A DNA stretch of 64,000 bases. Source: Wuchereria bancrofti (Eukaryota > Nematoda > Chromadorea > Rhabditida > Onchocercidae). This document shows, in pieces, positions 52,001-64,000 of this stretch (its first letter is position 1; every line of letters starts with the position of its first letter). Both the position numbers and the translations under genes were made by a program. Below the pieces are notes generated by a model. That model did no database searches. It was given only the letters and a program-made list of their open reading frames with translations, and had not been told where the DNA came from. Location: the NCBI GenBank assembly GCA_005281725.1, contig SSBO01000012.1, positions 15,959,048 through 16,023,047 of the forward strand, read 5' to 3'.

Positions 52001-55000
52001 ACATTATATGTTAAATAATATAACCATCATTAGCTTTCTAACTAGTGCTTAGATTATACGAAATAATCATGCTGTTGCTGTGAAAGATTATCTATATCTA
52101 ATTTATCTAGTGACTTACATATATTCCACCTTCATGCCACTTCATCCTATGTTAAAATGATAAAACTAATATTGTATATAAACGAAGTTGTAACTGACGT
52201 TTGTTTCTTCACTTTATAAGTACACTATATTTATAGAGATAACTTGGAGTGGATAAGCAAAGCAACGAACTGGAATAAATTCAATGCTGTGGCATCACTT
52301 GGACTTATTCATAAAGTCATTTTTTAATATTTGAAAAACATTAGTTTTTCTACTTTATATTATGTTGTACCATTATTTTTGGAGGGTCACGAAGCGAATG
52401 CATTGAAGTTGTTAGATCCGTATTTGCCGAAGGGTGAAGCTGATCAATTTGGATTTAAGGAGGGTGGTTCGTTGTATGCTTATGGTATGTTTTTTTCATG
52501 TATTAGCAATAAATTTTCATTTCAAACTGCTGGGAAACGTTAACATGAAATGTTAGTTGCTATAAAAGTAGAACTGTTTTTCTTTATGTTTTGGAAGAAA
52601 GTTGGCCTCAATATGTAGAAATAATTTTTTTTCGACCAAAACCAAAATATAAGTATTGACTTTAGGACTGATTCATGCGAATCACGGTAACGCTGAAGTG
52701 ATCGCCTATCTTCGGGATCAGTTACTGAAGGCGACAACATCAGCAGCACGCCATGGAGCATGTCTTGGCCTTGGTTTGGCTGCGATGGGAACACATGATG
52801 AACAAGCTAGTTTACTTATTTACTATTACATATGCTTTCTGCACAATCTTTTTACTCTTGTAAAATTCCGGTTATTTTTATTCGATGCTTGCAAAACTAT
52901 ACGAAAAATCTTTTTTTTAAAAAAAAATTTTAACTTCCTTAAACATTCTGAACTTTAACTGCTAACAACTTTTCAGGTGTTTGTGCAATTGCGTGATTGT
53001 TTATATCAAGATGATGCCGTGACAGGTGAAGCCGCTGGTCTAGCAATGGGTCTTGTAATGGTTGGGGGAATGCAAACAGAAGCGTATCAGGAAATGGTAC
53101 AATATGTGTGTGACACACAACACGATAAAATTCAGCGTGGTTTACGTACAGGCATCGCCTTACTTGCTTATGGTTAGTTCTACACTCTCTTTGGTCTTTG
53201 CATTAACTTGCCTGAAAATATATGTTTTTCATTATTGATCTATTCATTGCCGTTACATTACACTTAATGTTATTTCATTATACTTTTTACTTCTATTTTG
53301 CCAAAAATTCCAATTGCTGTTTAATGGAAAATAATTATTAGGTCTTTTTGCATATTTTTTTGCTGTTACAGTGATAAGTGAGATACTCAGCCTAGAAATA
53401 TTACGAACAAGAAGTGGAACACATGTGTTTTATTTTCAGGACAACAAGAAGAAGCAGAAAAACTGATAGCCCCCTTGTTAGAGCACAAATCAAATTCAGT
53501 ATTGCGTTCAACTGCAGTTTGTATGCTTGCAATGGCGTATGCGGGATCAGGTAAAGCAGATGTGGTTCGACGTCTGTTGGCTAAAGTTGCAGCTGATCCA
53601 AATCAAGATGTGAAACGTTTCGCTGTTATCGCCATTGGTTTCGTTCTTAGCAAGTTAGTTTATTTTCAGTAAAATAGCTGTAAAATAAGTGCTATCAAAA
53701 TATAAATATTATAGGGCAGGAAAATGAAGACAGAAAAGAATAGTAATCTTGTGACCCAATCGAATTATGTAAAACTCATTAATTCTTTGTGTATCCTTTT
53801 ATTTTAAAATTTTATTTTAAAATTAGTTTAAAAAGATCTTTCTCGAATCACTCGTCCTTCACATACTTTTTAAACTCACACTAATTTGTTTTATTAAAGC
53901 TTTATGTAATTGACTCAAATAAATTTGTTCGAAGTAGGAGTTATTTTATTTTAACTTGAGTTACCGAGCTAGATGCTGCTGTAGTTGGAGACATTTGTTC
54001 GTAATCCACATCAACATCTAGGGAACTAATGAATAGAGGATCATTCTTGTTTTAATTCTGTTCTGCTTATCTCTGGGTATGATTTGACAGTTTTTTTTTT
54101 TTGTTTTTTAAAATAAGAACTCTAGGGACAAAGGAAAGAAAGGGGCAGAGGAGAGATTAAAAAAGGTTTCTTTAATTTAATTTTATACTCATTCTTCCTG
54201 AGAAACTCATCAATTCATAACTTTTTTTTGGATATCTTTTACGATTTGAGTGAATAGAAGGCCGTGATCAAATCTTGGATTTATCAGCCTCAATTTTGCT
54301 TTGTTTATTTTTATGTGAGTGACACAGCAGAATTTGCACTTCATTGCAACGACTATCTTCAAAATAAGAAAGTAAAATAAACACAATACAACGATAAGAA
54401 AAGTGTCATTTAGAACTCAGTTAGCGTTTAACGAAATAAAACATAACTTGAATATACGGAGTGAATTTTGCATGATACTATTCAACAATTTCATCGGCTT
54501 GGCTGTTTGCTGTAGCATAGCATTGCAACATCAAATAGTGAAAATAATTTCCTCAATAATTTGCTCAGTAAAATGGATTGTTGTCCATCTGGGGTCTAAA
54601 ATACCAACATAATTTTGTAATAATTAAATTAGAAGTGGTGCTATCAAGTTGTAACTGAGCAATAAAACCATTAAAAATTCTTAATTATGGAAAAAGAAAT
54701 TCCAAAATTCTCTCTGTTGTTTTCGATTATTATAAGAATTGTGAGCAGCGAAGAGTGCTTTGGTTGTAATAGTTACACTTTATTTGTCATACAGATGCTT
54801 CTCATTTGAAAAATTTCCTGTTAAAGGCTTCAAGAATATAAGTAGGACTGCTTTAGAAATTCTGTTTCATCTGCACCCAGGCATTGGCAACTTATCCCTA
54901 CTCATTGGGCAGTTGGAAAAATTCTTAGCTTTTAAATTCTTAAAATTTACTGACGAGTCTTGTATTTTCTTAAAAATGTTTGTTTTGCATTTCTTGCGAT

Positions 55001-58000
55001 CGAAAAGAAATCGTTGTTAACCATTCTTAAATTTCTCTCGTAAACCTTGTTACAGTTTGGAAAACTTAACCTTTTTGTAATTCCTGTTTTGTCTTAGTAG
55101 TTTTCCATCTTCTTAAATAGCTTCAAGCAAGTATTTAAACTTCTGAACTTACTAACTTTTCCATGAGAGGATGCTTCGCTTTGAGCTTGTTTTGTAGTTG
55201 ATGACTTACTGCAGGTTGTGCATTCTTCTGAAGTAAGCTAATTTCTCCGCTTGTTACCAATGGTAAACCATCTGGATGTATTGACTGGACACTTTGTTTT
55301 TGTTTCGACTCATTTAAACATCCTTTACAACGTAGAGGGCTGGAACGGTTTTCTTGCTTCTTTCTTGGTTATTTTATAGCATATGACAAAAACTGCTATT
55401 TTTGTACGTTTTCGAAGATTACGTGGGCAATTTTTTTCTAACTTTAATACAAATTCAAGTGTAGTAAATGAGAGATTATCAGTTCTAATAATCAGTAAGA
55501 AATGAATGACATAAATTGTTATGTAATCGTGTAGTTTAGTGAAGCATGACAGGTAAAAATGCCACAATTTGAAAAAAAAAGTCATTTTCCAAGGCATTTT
55601 GTTGTGACACTATTCATAGATATTTTCCTATCCACATCATTCCTCTGTTTATTAACTTGAAAAAGAACATATTACATCTCATTCTATTGTTTCACTAACC
55701 ATTTCCATTCCTTTCTCAGAGTATATCGGTAGCAAAGTTGTCTTTGGCGGGCCTTTTATCATGTCTATATTTCTTCTAAATGGAATAACATTTTGAACCC
55801 TGCAAAAATCGTTAAATAAATTGGACGATTTGTTTTTGTTTTTTGTTTTTTTTTATTGCGAGCTTTAACAAACCTATTATATCATCTGAAACACAAAATC
55901 AGAGAGAATAGACTTTGCATTAAAATTTTTTCTAGCGAATTTTCTAGACGAACTTCATCAACATCAAATTTTTGCTCTTATGCACTGCTATTCGGTGACA
56001 CAGTGTCTGACATGTGAAATTTCACTCATATTCTAATAATTGAAAGTTTTTGTACACTTTTCTCCAAAATTTTAATTTCACAGACAAGAAATTGAGTTTT
56101 ACATCTATAAACTTTTATTTTTTTAGTCTTTATTCTTCTTCCATACATCTTTCCCCTATCTCAAGCTATCCGTCGTTTTAATTTAATTTTGAATCAAAGT
56201 GGAAAAAGAAAAGCTCCACGTTATCTATAATTTTTAGTGATAATTGTTTAAGAGTGCTGCGTGTGAGTTTATAGTGAAAATTTAAGAAAAGAACTGATAA
56301 AGAAAATTCCCTCCTCAGAAATTAAAATGAAATCATAAAATCCTCTTAATGCTTAAGACTCCACCTGCTTCAACTCTCACTCTTCACAGTGCTTAATTTA
56401 TAAAGGCATTTAAATATAATCATATGACTAAATAAAGTCGTGAGTGTCGTCAAGTATAATCAGATAAAGAAGTAAATTTAAGAGTATAGTAGTAGATTTT
56501 CAAAAGTATTTAACTTTTTTGGAAATTGAAAGCGGACATAAAACTATTCTGTCTATAATGATAACTTATTTCAGAGTTCCGATTGATTCCTCCCAAATTT
56601 TAAGAATTGTGCGTTACGCTTTCAATGGCATTAGACACAATAACAGCAACATTATCATGAATTAAAATAGTTTTATGTTATACAGCTTAAATTCCATAAC
56701 GCTAAGTTGCAATATTTCTATATTTTCCAGTAAGATTATTATTATTGGTGCTTTGTTGGACTAATTTTCTGCTTCAAAATGATTGCTCAGATTTTGAACT
56801 TTTTTCTTGATAAATAATTTTTTTTTTGAGTTTCGTTGGACTGCTCTCCTAAATAAATCCTTCTAATTCGAAATGTCAACAAGAAAAATTTATGCCTGTA
56901 TTATTTATCATTCTCAAGATGATTGTTATAAGTTTCTTTTCTTAATCTATTTATACAAGCTTAAAAAGTTTTAATTTCTGCAACATGCACATAAACCAGA
57001 CATTATCTTAATCTGTGTTGACTGTTTTCATGAGAATAAAATCAGTGATTATCTTCTAGTATAAAAATAGTCGATTTTTGAAAATCTTTGAAAAATTACA
57101 AAGTCTTCAAAACAATATTGCACTTATTTATATAAGACGAATATGATTAGCTGAATAACTGACTGATTCACTTAAAACCATAATTAATGAAATAATGATT
57201 ACTGGATTACAGGTGTGAGAAGTTTATGAGAAGCATTGCAATTTAGTCGAGGTCAAACGAAACCAAGCTTATTGTACTTCTTAGTAATTTTGACAATTAC
57301 TAGAGAAGCGACAACTGTAGATGAAGTTAAGGGTTACTTAACTGGTAAAGGGAAGGAGGGGAAAAAATAAGTGGAAATTAAATTATTAGTAAGGAATCGG
57401 AACTGCCGATGGATGGATGAATGGGGAAAAGAGCAGTAGTGAATGATTTTGATGCGTTGTTTTAAATTTCTTTGTTGTCTGAACGAGAACTATTCTTATA
57501 CAAAGTCTTGCAAGTTTAAGCATTATGGTTCATCAAGTACATAAAATAAACAAATAAACTGTGATTTAAGAAACTGATAGTGAAACAAATGTGTATAAAT
57601 ATTTGGATGAAATTTTGCTTTTTTTCCAGTTGATTTTAATTCTCTTTTTAATTCTGTTCGTTTTTTTTTTCCAAAATAATTACCATAATCGCTTAACATA
57701 GAAAAAATTACCGAATTATGCAATTTAAGTGATGCAGAACAGTGTCTTAGCTATACTGGTATGTTAGCTGAACATTTCAACCCGCATGTACGATATGGCG
57801 CTGCTATGGCATTAGGCATCTCTTGTGCAGGATCCGGTTATAAAGTATGTTTTTCATTAATTGTGTGTATCATCATTCGAATAATATTTATTTGCGATAA
57901 CAATAAAAGGCAACCAGTGGTAACTTTACCGTTTCAGAGAATGTTTTAACCATGATGGGAAAATGACATGGAAAGTGAGATTGTTTTTTTTGTGTAATTT

Positions 58001-61000
58001 GGTAAGATACTAAATTATTTGTACCCACCCTACTGACGAGTTACTCTAGTTAAATATTCGTAGGCAATAATCTTATTTATTTGAATTTTTCATTAAAGGG
58101 AAACTCACTAAAATTTCTATAGAAATAGCAAAATAAAATAGAGAGAAAATGAAGATTGATCATCGACTCGGTGGAGCTTAAGGAATAGAAACTTTATTCC
58201 CTTAATTTTTGAAAAGTTGAAATCTCGTCAGTCGGTCCTTCTTATTTTCCAAACTGTTGCATCAAAAAAAAAGGAGTGTCGAGAAATTAGTTATCGATTT
58301 AGTGTTTAAATATGGAAGTTACTCTTAAGGAAGATAAATATCTCATGTTATCGATCAGATGATTTGATGGTAGTTTTCTAATGTCCATGTTCTTCAGTCG
58401 TAGGAAATATTTTCCTCTTTCATCGTCTTCAAAATTGATTAACACGACGCGGATAAACATGAAGATGAAAAAATAAGAACATAAATTAAATCAGAAATGC
58501 TACGACAATTAATTATACGAGTCAAACATTTGTCTTCAAAAATCTAAACAAAATCAAATGCATAATCTATTACGAAAAAAGATAATCTCATGATGTTGGC
58601 ACAAAGCAGAAATTTTCTTGAATTTTTATAAATAATTTAAAATTTAAAATGGAACTATCGCAAAAGACTATGCATTTCAAATACGTCTTTTCTAAGCGTC
58701 ATTTTTACTCTAATCAATGCTCTATTTTCTTTAGCAATTAGTAAATTTAGTTAAAAATGATTTACTTTTGCTTGAACGTAACTGATATGATGTTACGAAA
58801 GTGTTTCAAACGTGTTCCGGTTCTTAGCTTGATTTTTTTGCCACAATTTTAGGAAGCTATCGCGCTGCTTGATCCGCTGCTGAGCGCCAAAGAAAACTTT
58901 GTACGACAAGGTGCTGTCATTGCTTTATCGTTCATCCTAATCCAACAGACGGACTCAATTTGTCCGAAAGTAAATGAATTTCGAAGAACACTGACGAAGG
59001 TAATGATCCTGTTTTAGAAGACCAGTTATCAGTTCTTCAATAAAGTTTGGTAGAACTTCTCTGCACTTCTTGTACGATGTTTATAAATGTTGTAAGCAGA
59101 GGTGCATGATATCAAGTAAGTAACTTTAATCTTTTTAAAATAATTTTTTCATCAACTTTAGATGATAACCGAGAAAGGTGAAGACTCAATCACAAAACTG
59201 GGTGCAATCCTTGCTCAGGGTATTATCGATGCTGGTGGTCGTAACGTCACGATATCACTTCATAATCGTAACGGCCATCCTGACATGCCAAGTGTTGTTG
59301 GGACATTCGTTTTCCTTCAGTACTGGTATTGGCATTCCTTAGCACATTTTTCGTCATTAGTATTCAAACCAACCTGTGTGATCGGTCTTAATTTGAATCT
59401 CGAAGTTAGTTCGGTTTCATTGCTTTTTAATTTAGGACTCTATTGAGTTAAAAGTCATGGAATATCATCCAAAGAGAATTCAAATCGGATGAAATCAAAA
59501 TTAATTTGTTTTGTGCAATAACACTTTAGCAATAGATAAACTTTTAAGAAACGAAGTAAATTTAATATTTTTTTTTACTTTTTTGAGGAACTGTTAGATT
59601 CCAAAAGTTTCCGAGTATACTCGTCCTAGTCAGGTTCATTACTATTCTTCATTTACCTCATTCAGATGCCAAAAACAGAATTTCGTTGCAATGCGAAGCC
59701 TTCAACCTTTGCTTATCCACCTCCTTTGGAGGAGAAGAAGAAAGAAGAAAATGAAAAGGTGTTTTAATAATATAATATTTTGATTTTGAAATAAAAGTAC
59801 ACATTTTAAAGTTGTAAGTCAGTAGAGATGACAGGAAGAGTTTTTAAAGAATTACCACTGGAAAAAACTGTCTTATGATTTTTGTTTCTGTTCTCTAAGG
59901 AGAGTTAATGTGGAAATTTCATGCAGGTATTGTAAGCAGTTCGAGAAAAAAAAAAACTAGAGTTGATTTCAAACTCTTGGAGTTAGATTTAGTAATTTAA
60001 TTTTATAAGAATGAATCAATTTTTCATAGGTGGAAACAGCAGTTCTTTCCGTAACTCACAAAAAGAAACCCTCAGTTCTTGATCGGTCAAGCGCTAATGC
60101 AGTCAAAGAAGCCAAAGCTAGGGGAGAAAAATCTGAGAAAGACAAGGAGGAGGAAATGGAGGTTGACAGTACACCTGTTACAACGGTTTCAGCTGATTCT
60201 GCTGCTGCTGTGTCTACCGCAATTGCTGCAAATTCGGAACATAAATTAACTGAACTGAAGAGGTATATTTATGATATACAAATTTAATGAATATCTTAAA
60301 AACTTTTAATAATTTGGAGTGTTTATTATTTTATTATAGTCATGAAATGATTTCAGTTTATCAAAGACGGATCGCTCGAATGATTTTTTTTTTGATACCA
60401 CATAAATTTTTTTTTTTTTAATTTATTCAGCAAAAGGAATTTTTACAAAATTTATTTGATCTAATTTATTTCTTCTTTTTCTTCCTAAGCACTTGTTTTT
60501 TCTATACTGGCTATCTTATTAACTCGAAATAGTAAGCAAGGTGATTGTTGGTGGATGGTATGTATGATTTCTGTTTTTATGTGACCATTAATTCTATTGA
60601 AAAAATGGTAGCATTTATGATTGGACGCTTCATTACAGTTATTTGCAGCAAAGAATCAGAACCAACCAACTATACTCTGCAAAATCCAGCTCGTATTGTT
60701 CGCCTGCAATTGAAAACTTTACAAATGACTGAAAACAATCGTTATAAACCGCTGAAAGCACTTTCTCAGGGTGGAATAATCATGCTTCGTGACAAGAAAG
60801 CTGGACAAGAGAAGGTTCTAATTGATTTAAACATTTTATAGTTAAAGTGAATTGCATTTTTTATCGTTATTTTTGTATGGATTGTTACATATGCAAATAT
60901 GATCAGAACTGGCTGTCAGCCAGTGAAGCACTTCTTCAAGAATTTAGTTCATTTACTGTAACTCACCATTTTGCCTCATAAAATGTCTTATGTAAACTAC

Positions 61001-61573
61001 ATGACACTACCCAATTGCTGTCTCTTTCTATGAGGTATGGGGCCGGTCAAATGGTTAAAAATCTTACCGATGAGCTCAGAAATCAGTCCGTTGTGAATTT
61101 GCTAGGCCAAGTGATGCTTACACTGTTTTGAAAAGTAGACAGTAACTGATAACAATCCGTTATTATATTATGTATTTTTATAGTCCTTGCTTCATCTCTT
61201 TATTCATTACTAGTGCAGCTAAACTATTTCAGATGTTCTTTTATAAATGACGTTAAATAATGGCGATCGTTTTCTTGTATTTGTTTTTTAAACCACATAG
61301 GCTTAAAAAATATTTGAGAATTACCGAAATTCAACCTCATATTATATATCCCCTCCTAGATTTGGCATTAAGTATTCATATTCATATAAAAGGCAATGTT
61401 GTTTGAAATAATTGAAAATTATATTTTTCCCTTTTTTAATTTTTAATTCTGACAGTTTTCAGGAAGAAATTGTGGCATTAGCAGCAGCTGGGGGAACGCG
61501 CGTGGAAGGCAAAGATAATTCAGAAGAGGCGAAACCACATACTCCTTTTGAAATTAATATCACCTCATACTGA
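49077..61573 (+). CDS. rpn-2: 26S proteasome regulatory subunit Rpn2/PSMD1 (first short exon not located)
   Basis: Rpn2 is a large scaffold of the proteasome base that anchors the ubiquitin receptor Rpn13 and packs against the ATPase ring. Twenty exons: 49077-49270, 49347-49463, 49691-49885, 50228-50443, 50741-50913, 51024-51149, 51330-51480, 51741-51949, 52237-52315, 52385-52484, 52666-52805, 52977-53172, 53440-53653, 57730-57844, 58853-58999, 59162-59404, 59666-59758, 60030-60262, 60649-60814 and 61463-61573. They close in phase to about 1,071 residues (human 953). PC repeats include [24 protein letters not shown] and [18 protein letters not shown]. The acidic/basic insert and the tail ([21 protein letters not shown]) match the family. 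Exon 1 starts mid-codon, so an upstream exon carrying the ATG exists. Intron 11 of this list (52806-52976) needs a GC donor, and the 53654-57729 intron holds another gene. Confidence 0.95.
54867..55799 (-). CDS. Small nested gene of unknown function inside the Rpn2 intron
   Basis: Antisense to the host gene, two exons chain in phase to a stop: 55339-55153 ([41 protein letters not shown]) with a consensus donor GTAAGT, then 54992-54867 ([29 protein letters not shown]). A further exon at 55799-55700 ([25 protein letters not shown]) has a TTTTTGCAG acceptor and a GTTAGT donor, and one more coding-like frame lies near 55985-55915 ([16 protein letters not shown]). The link between 55700 and 55339 is unresolved in phase, and the 5' end is not found. 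The product is basic with several cysteines and no domain that I recognise. Codon use and splice signals argue for a real gene. Confidence 0.5.
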
Positions 61574-62764
61574 TCCACTTGTTATAATTTTTCGTGTTCG
61601 TTCACTTTTCTGTTTATACTCAACTTATATATGGGAGAACATGCCATTGATTTCATGGATTGTTAACGGTGTTTTATCTGAGTAATTCATTTCATTTCTC
61701 ATATATTCTTTCCCAAGTTCATCTGAGGAATTATTTTGGCATGTTTTATGTGCTTCGAAATTATTTTTCTCTCCCATTCCAGTAGTCTCTTTTTAACTTT
61801 TTTTTTATTTATCCCAATTCATTCATTTGTATTTTTTGACAACAATCCAGTTCGTTAGCAAATTGTTGAATAAAATTAAATATTAACCAGTCGTTCGTGT
61901 TTACTCATATAATATTACTAACGATGATATTGACTTATAATAATATTTCCCTTTCTAATTTCACTACATGGGGAGTAGGTGTCAGATGAAGTCTCTGCAG
62001 TTAGTTATGTGATACAAATGAATTGTCGAATAAAAACTTCACTGCTGTCATAAGAATTATTAAATAATATCGTAGTGGAGAGAAATTTGGTTGGAAGTGG
62101 ACGTGGGTCGAGTATTCGGTATTGCAGAAGTACTGAGACGACGAGTCGAATCGAAGCTCGTTGTCGCCAAAGACTTACCCCAAACAGTGCGGTTTACTTC
62201 TTGTATAGTGGATGCTGGTTTCTAATAGAGCTTTAGATGAGTGGACAGATTGTCAGACATAATGACATTTTTACAGCATTTCATTCAACGCACATAAGGT
62301 CAATTGCAATTTGGAAGATAAGTCCCTAATGATCATTCGTGACACGTTTATGAAGATTATTGGTCTGAGGAACATTCAAATAAGACAATACCTAAACTGT
62401 AAATTCCTAACTTAAACAAATTGTTTCGACATTATGAAATTGCTTCGGTTTTTCCGACAAGAGTTTTCGTGAGAGGATGGGATTCCATTTTTCATAGAGA
62501 TGGGCGTTTACGGTTAGTCAGCAGCCGTTTTGCGATGCAGTTGGGACGGTTTGCAATCGTCTGTGGTACTTGTTCCGCAGTGTGCTTCTCTGTAGGTGTT
62601 GTGGGGGTGATGGACTCTGTGTGGATTAGTTATGAGTTGATAAGGGATCACTGGGTTCTTTAGAGTGATGCCAAGTGAAAAGACTTCATTTTTTTTTAAA
62701 GTTAATTGCTCTAATAACGAGACTTTTCTGTCATTCTCTATTGATTTTCAGTAATTTCTTTTGT
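61574..62764. other. Interval between Rpn2 and COA6 genes
   Basis: It contains the 3' UTR of the Rpn2 gene up to about 61890 and the upstream region of COA6. TTTTCAG at about 62744-62750, shortly before the COA6 ATG, is an acceptor-like signal for a leader exon or spliced leader. The open frame at 62421-62663 looks like untranslated leader. Confidence 0.45.
61869..61874 (+). terminator. Candidate poly(A) signal of the Rpn2 gene
   Basis: AATAAA, about 296 bases past the stop codon at 61573, in an otherwise unremarkable 3' flank. Confidence 0.45.
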
Positions 62765-63541
62765 ATGTCTGATGTGACAGCTGGCTTGAAAGCAGGCAGA
62801 GAGCGGTGCTATCAGTCACGGGACGAATATTTTAAATGCTGCGAGCAGTATAAAACTTATAGTGAGTCAAAGTGTAAAAAGCTGAAGGAGAAGTTCGAGA
62901 AGGACTGTCCTGCGTCATGGGTATACTTATTCTATATGGACATGACTGAGGACATGATAGCGATACATGTGTATTGGTCAGGTTTCATATGCTAAGCATG
63001 CAGACTTGGTCATGTGATTAAGCTAAATGCAGTTATACTGCTGAGACCTTTGTTTTTTTGTTTTTTTTTTCAGTTTCAGTTCACTCCAAATTTTATTTTA
63101 TTTTGACATTCTTTTTGCTTAAGCAAAACCTGGGCACTTGTGCCGGTTTTTGAACATTTGTGGATGCCGTTTGCTAAAAAAGAGGGGTCACATGACTTAA
63201 CTATTTTACATTGGCTGCAGGACACAGTTTTATGATCTTAATGTTCGACAGTTTGGAGAAATATAAATCAAAATAAATGCAGTCAATGTAAAAAGAAATC
63301 AAACACAGATATTGTTTCGCTGCACTAGGAAGGAATTTAGGAGATGGTAATAGTTGTCTTTGTCTTAGCATGCTTCAGATTTTAGAAATATTTGAAACTG
63401 TTTCGCTGTTTGCTTCAGGTCCCACATTTCATTCGTAAGCATAACTACGAAAAGTACAAACAAAAGTTAGTGGACGAAGGGATTTTACTCACAGAAGTTA
63501 ATGATGCTGATAAGGTGCAAAATTCTTCCTCATCTTCCTAA
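62765..63541 (+). CDS. COA6: Cytochrome c oxidase assembly factor 6 homolog (twin-cysteine protein)
   Basis: COA6 works in the mitochondrial intermembrane space, where it helps deliver copper to subunit 2 of cytochrome c oxidase with SCO proteins. Two exons (62765-62920, 63419-63541) give 92 residues, close to the human short form. The CHCH-type fold shows a CX9C pair (C15 and C25, in CYQSRDEYFKC) and a CX10C pair (C37 and C48, in CKKLKEKFEKDC), followed by PASW and FIRKHNYEKYKQK, matching the family end. There is no cleavable presequence, as usual for proteins imported by the MIA40 pathway. An extra cysteine (C26) directly follows the first pair. It follows the Rpn2 gene on the same strand, 1.2 kb away. 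Confidence 0.93.
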
Positions 63542-63874
63542 ACTGGTGAGTTGAATTCTTCTAAATTCGTTGTAGGTACGTTAAAGTTTTAAAAATTAAC
63601 TGTTGTTTTGTAATGCCTGAAATGGAATTTAAGAATCATCAGTTTCTCATATTTGCTTATCTTAATTGAGCTCTTAAAGAATTTCGTTATTGATGAAATA
63701 ATAAGGTGTATTAGGTGTACAGTAATATTGAAATGAATTTGTGTTTCTAATCACTGTTTTCTGAAATTTTTCTTAAATATTAATTAAATTCTAGTGGTTT
63801 TTAATAATTCAAATAACTGTAATGTAAGGGTGATACCAAATCTGAAGCGTTGATACGGCAGGCAATTTTTATAG
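63542..63874. other. 3' flank of COA6
   Basis: AT-rich and without open frames of note. No clear AATAAA was seen. Confidence 0.4.
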
Positions 63875-64000
63875 GCAGATATTGGTGCGGGTCGTTTATT
63901 TCATGTGACGTGCAGTGTACTGGCGAATCCTCTTGCACCCAATGGCACCAACGTTTGTTCAAAACAGAATTCGTCATCAAAAGTTATTTTTCTTTTTATC
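63875..64000 (+). CDS. Possible exon of a further gene running off the right edge
   Basis: After TTTTTATAG, a consensus-like acceptor, an open frame runs to the window end and reads ADIGAGRLFHVTC then SVLANPLAPNGTN. Composition is coding-like and more GC-rich than the flanks. No family is recognised, and the start of the gene would have to lie upstream in the COA6 flank. Confidence 0.25.

Noticed and set aside
43411..63541. eIF2B delta, Rpn2 and COA6 as a nematode operon, since all three are on the plus strand in a row.
   Set aside because: The gaps are about 1.5 kb and 1.2 kb, much longer than the roughly 100-bp spacing typical of nematode operons, and no upstream U-rich element plus SL2-type site could be shown.
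1..64000. CRISPR arrays, phage or retroviral genes, toxin systems or gene clusters of bacterial type.
   Set aside because: No regularly spaced repeats, reverse transcriptase, integrase or capsid motifs were seen, and gene structure is that of a eukaryotic nuclear genome throughout.
1..64000. Wolbachia or other endosymbiont insertions, expected in some filarial genomes.
   Set aside because: No intronless bacterial-style open frames of useful length or bacterial gene families were found.

Overview
The window reads as nuclear DNA of an AT-rich nematode. The genes are split into many short exons. Most introns end in TTTCAG-like acceptors, and several start codons sit just after such an acceptor, as expected where a spliced leader is added. 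The gene set (TBL1, a DNase II of the NUC-1 type, an SLC4 bicarbonate transporter, eIF2B delta, the 26S proteasome subunit Rpn2/PSMD1, and COA6) is ordinary eukaryotic housekeeping. A clade III (spirurid/filarial) worm is my guess from composition and intron style; the species cannot be fixed from sequence alone.

Layout. Minus strand: a TBL1-type LisH/WD40 co-repressor subunit (5485 down to the left edge, 3' end missing); an unrecognised, sequon-rich membrane or secreted protein gene (about 16.1 to 13.6 kb); a probable ankyrin/SOCS-box gene (about 22.1 to 18.1 kb, exon chain incomplete); a complete 9-exon DNase II gene (27888-25353); and a complete 24-exon SLC4 transporter gene (36920-29437). 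Plus strand: a complete 12-exon eIF2B delta gene (43411-47558); Rpn2/PSMD1 (49077-61573, first short exon not found); a two-exon COA6 gene (62765-63541); and the start of what may be another gene at the right edge. A small minus-strand gene of unknown function lies inside the 4.1-kb intron of the Rpn2 gene. Between 5.8 and 13.5 kb I see only low-complexity tracts, local duplications and weak coding fragments, one of them Tudor-like.

Exon boundaries were placed by matching protein family continuity, splice signals and reading phase. For the five fully resolved genes every phase closes. That work exposed three introns that need GC donors, and one SLC4 exon whose acceptor reads CG instead of AG. 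I found no CRISPR array, tRNA or rRNA gene, intact transposon or integrated virus, and nothing that amounts to a new multi-gene system. The genes look like independent neighbours and not a pathway. The most novel items are the nested gene, the unrecognised glycoprotein-like gene and the recurrent non-GT splice sites.
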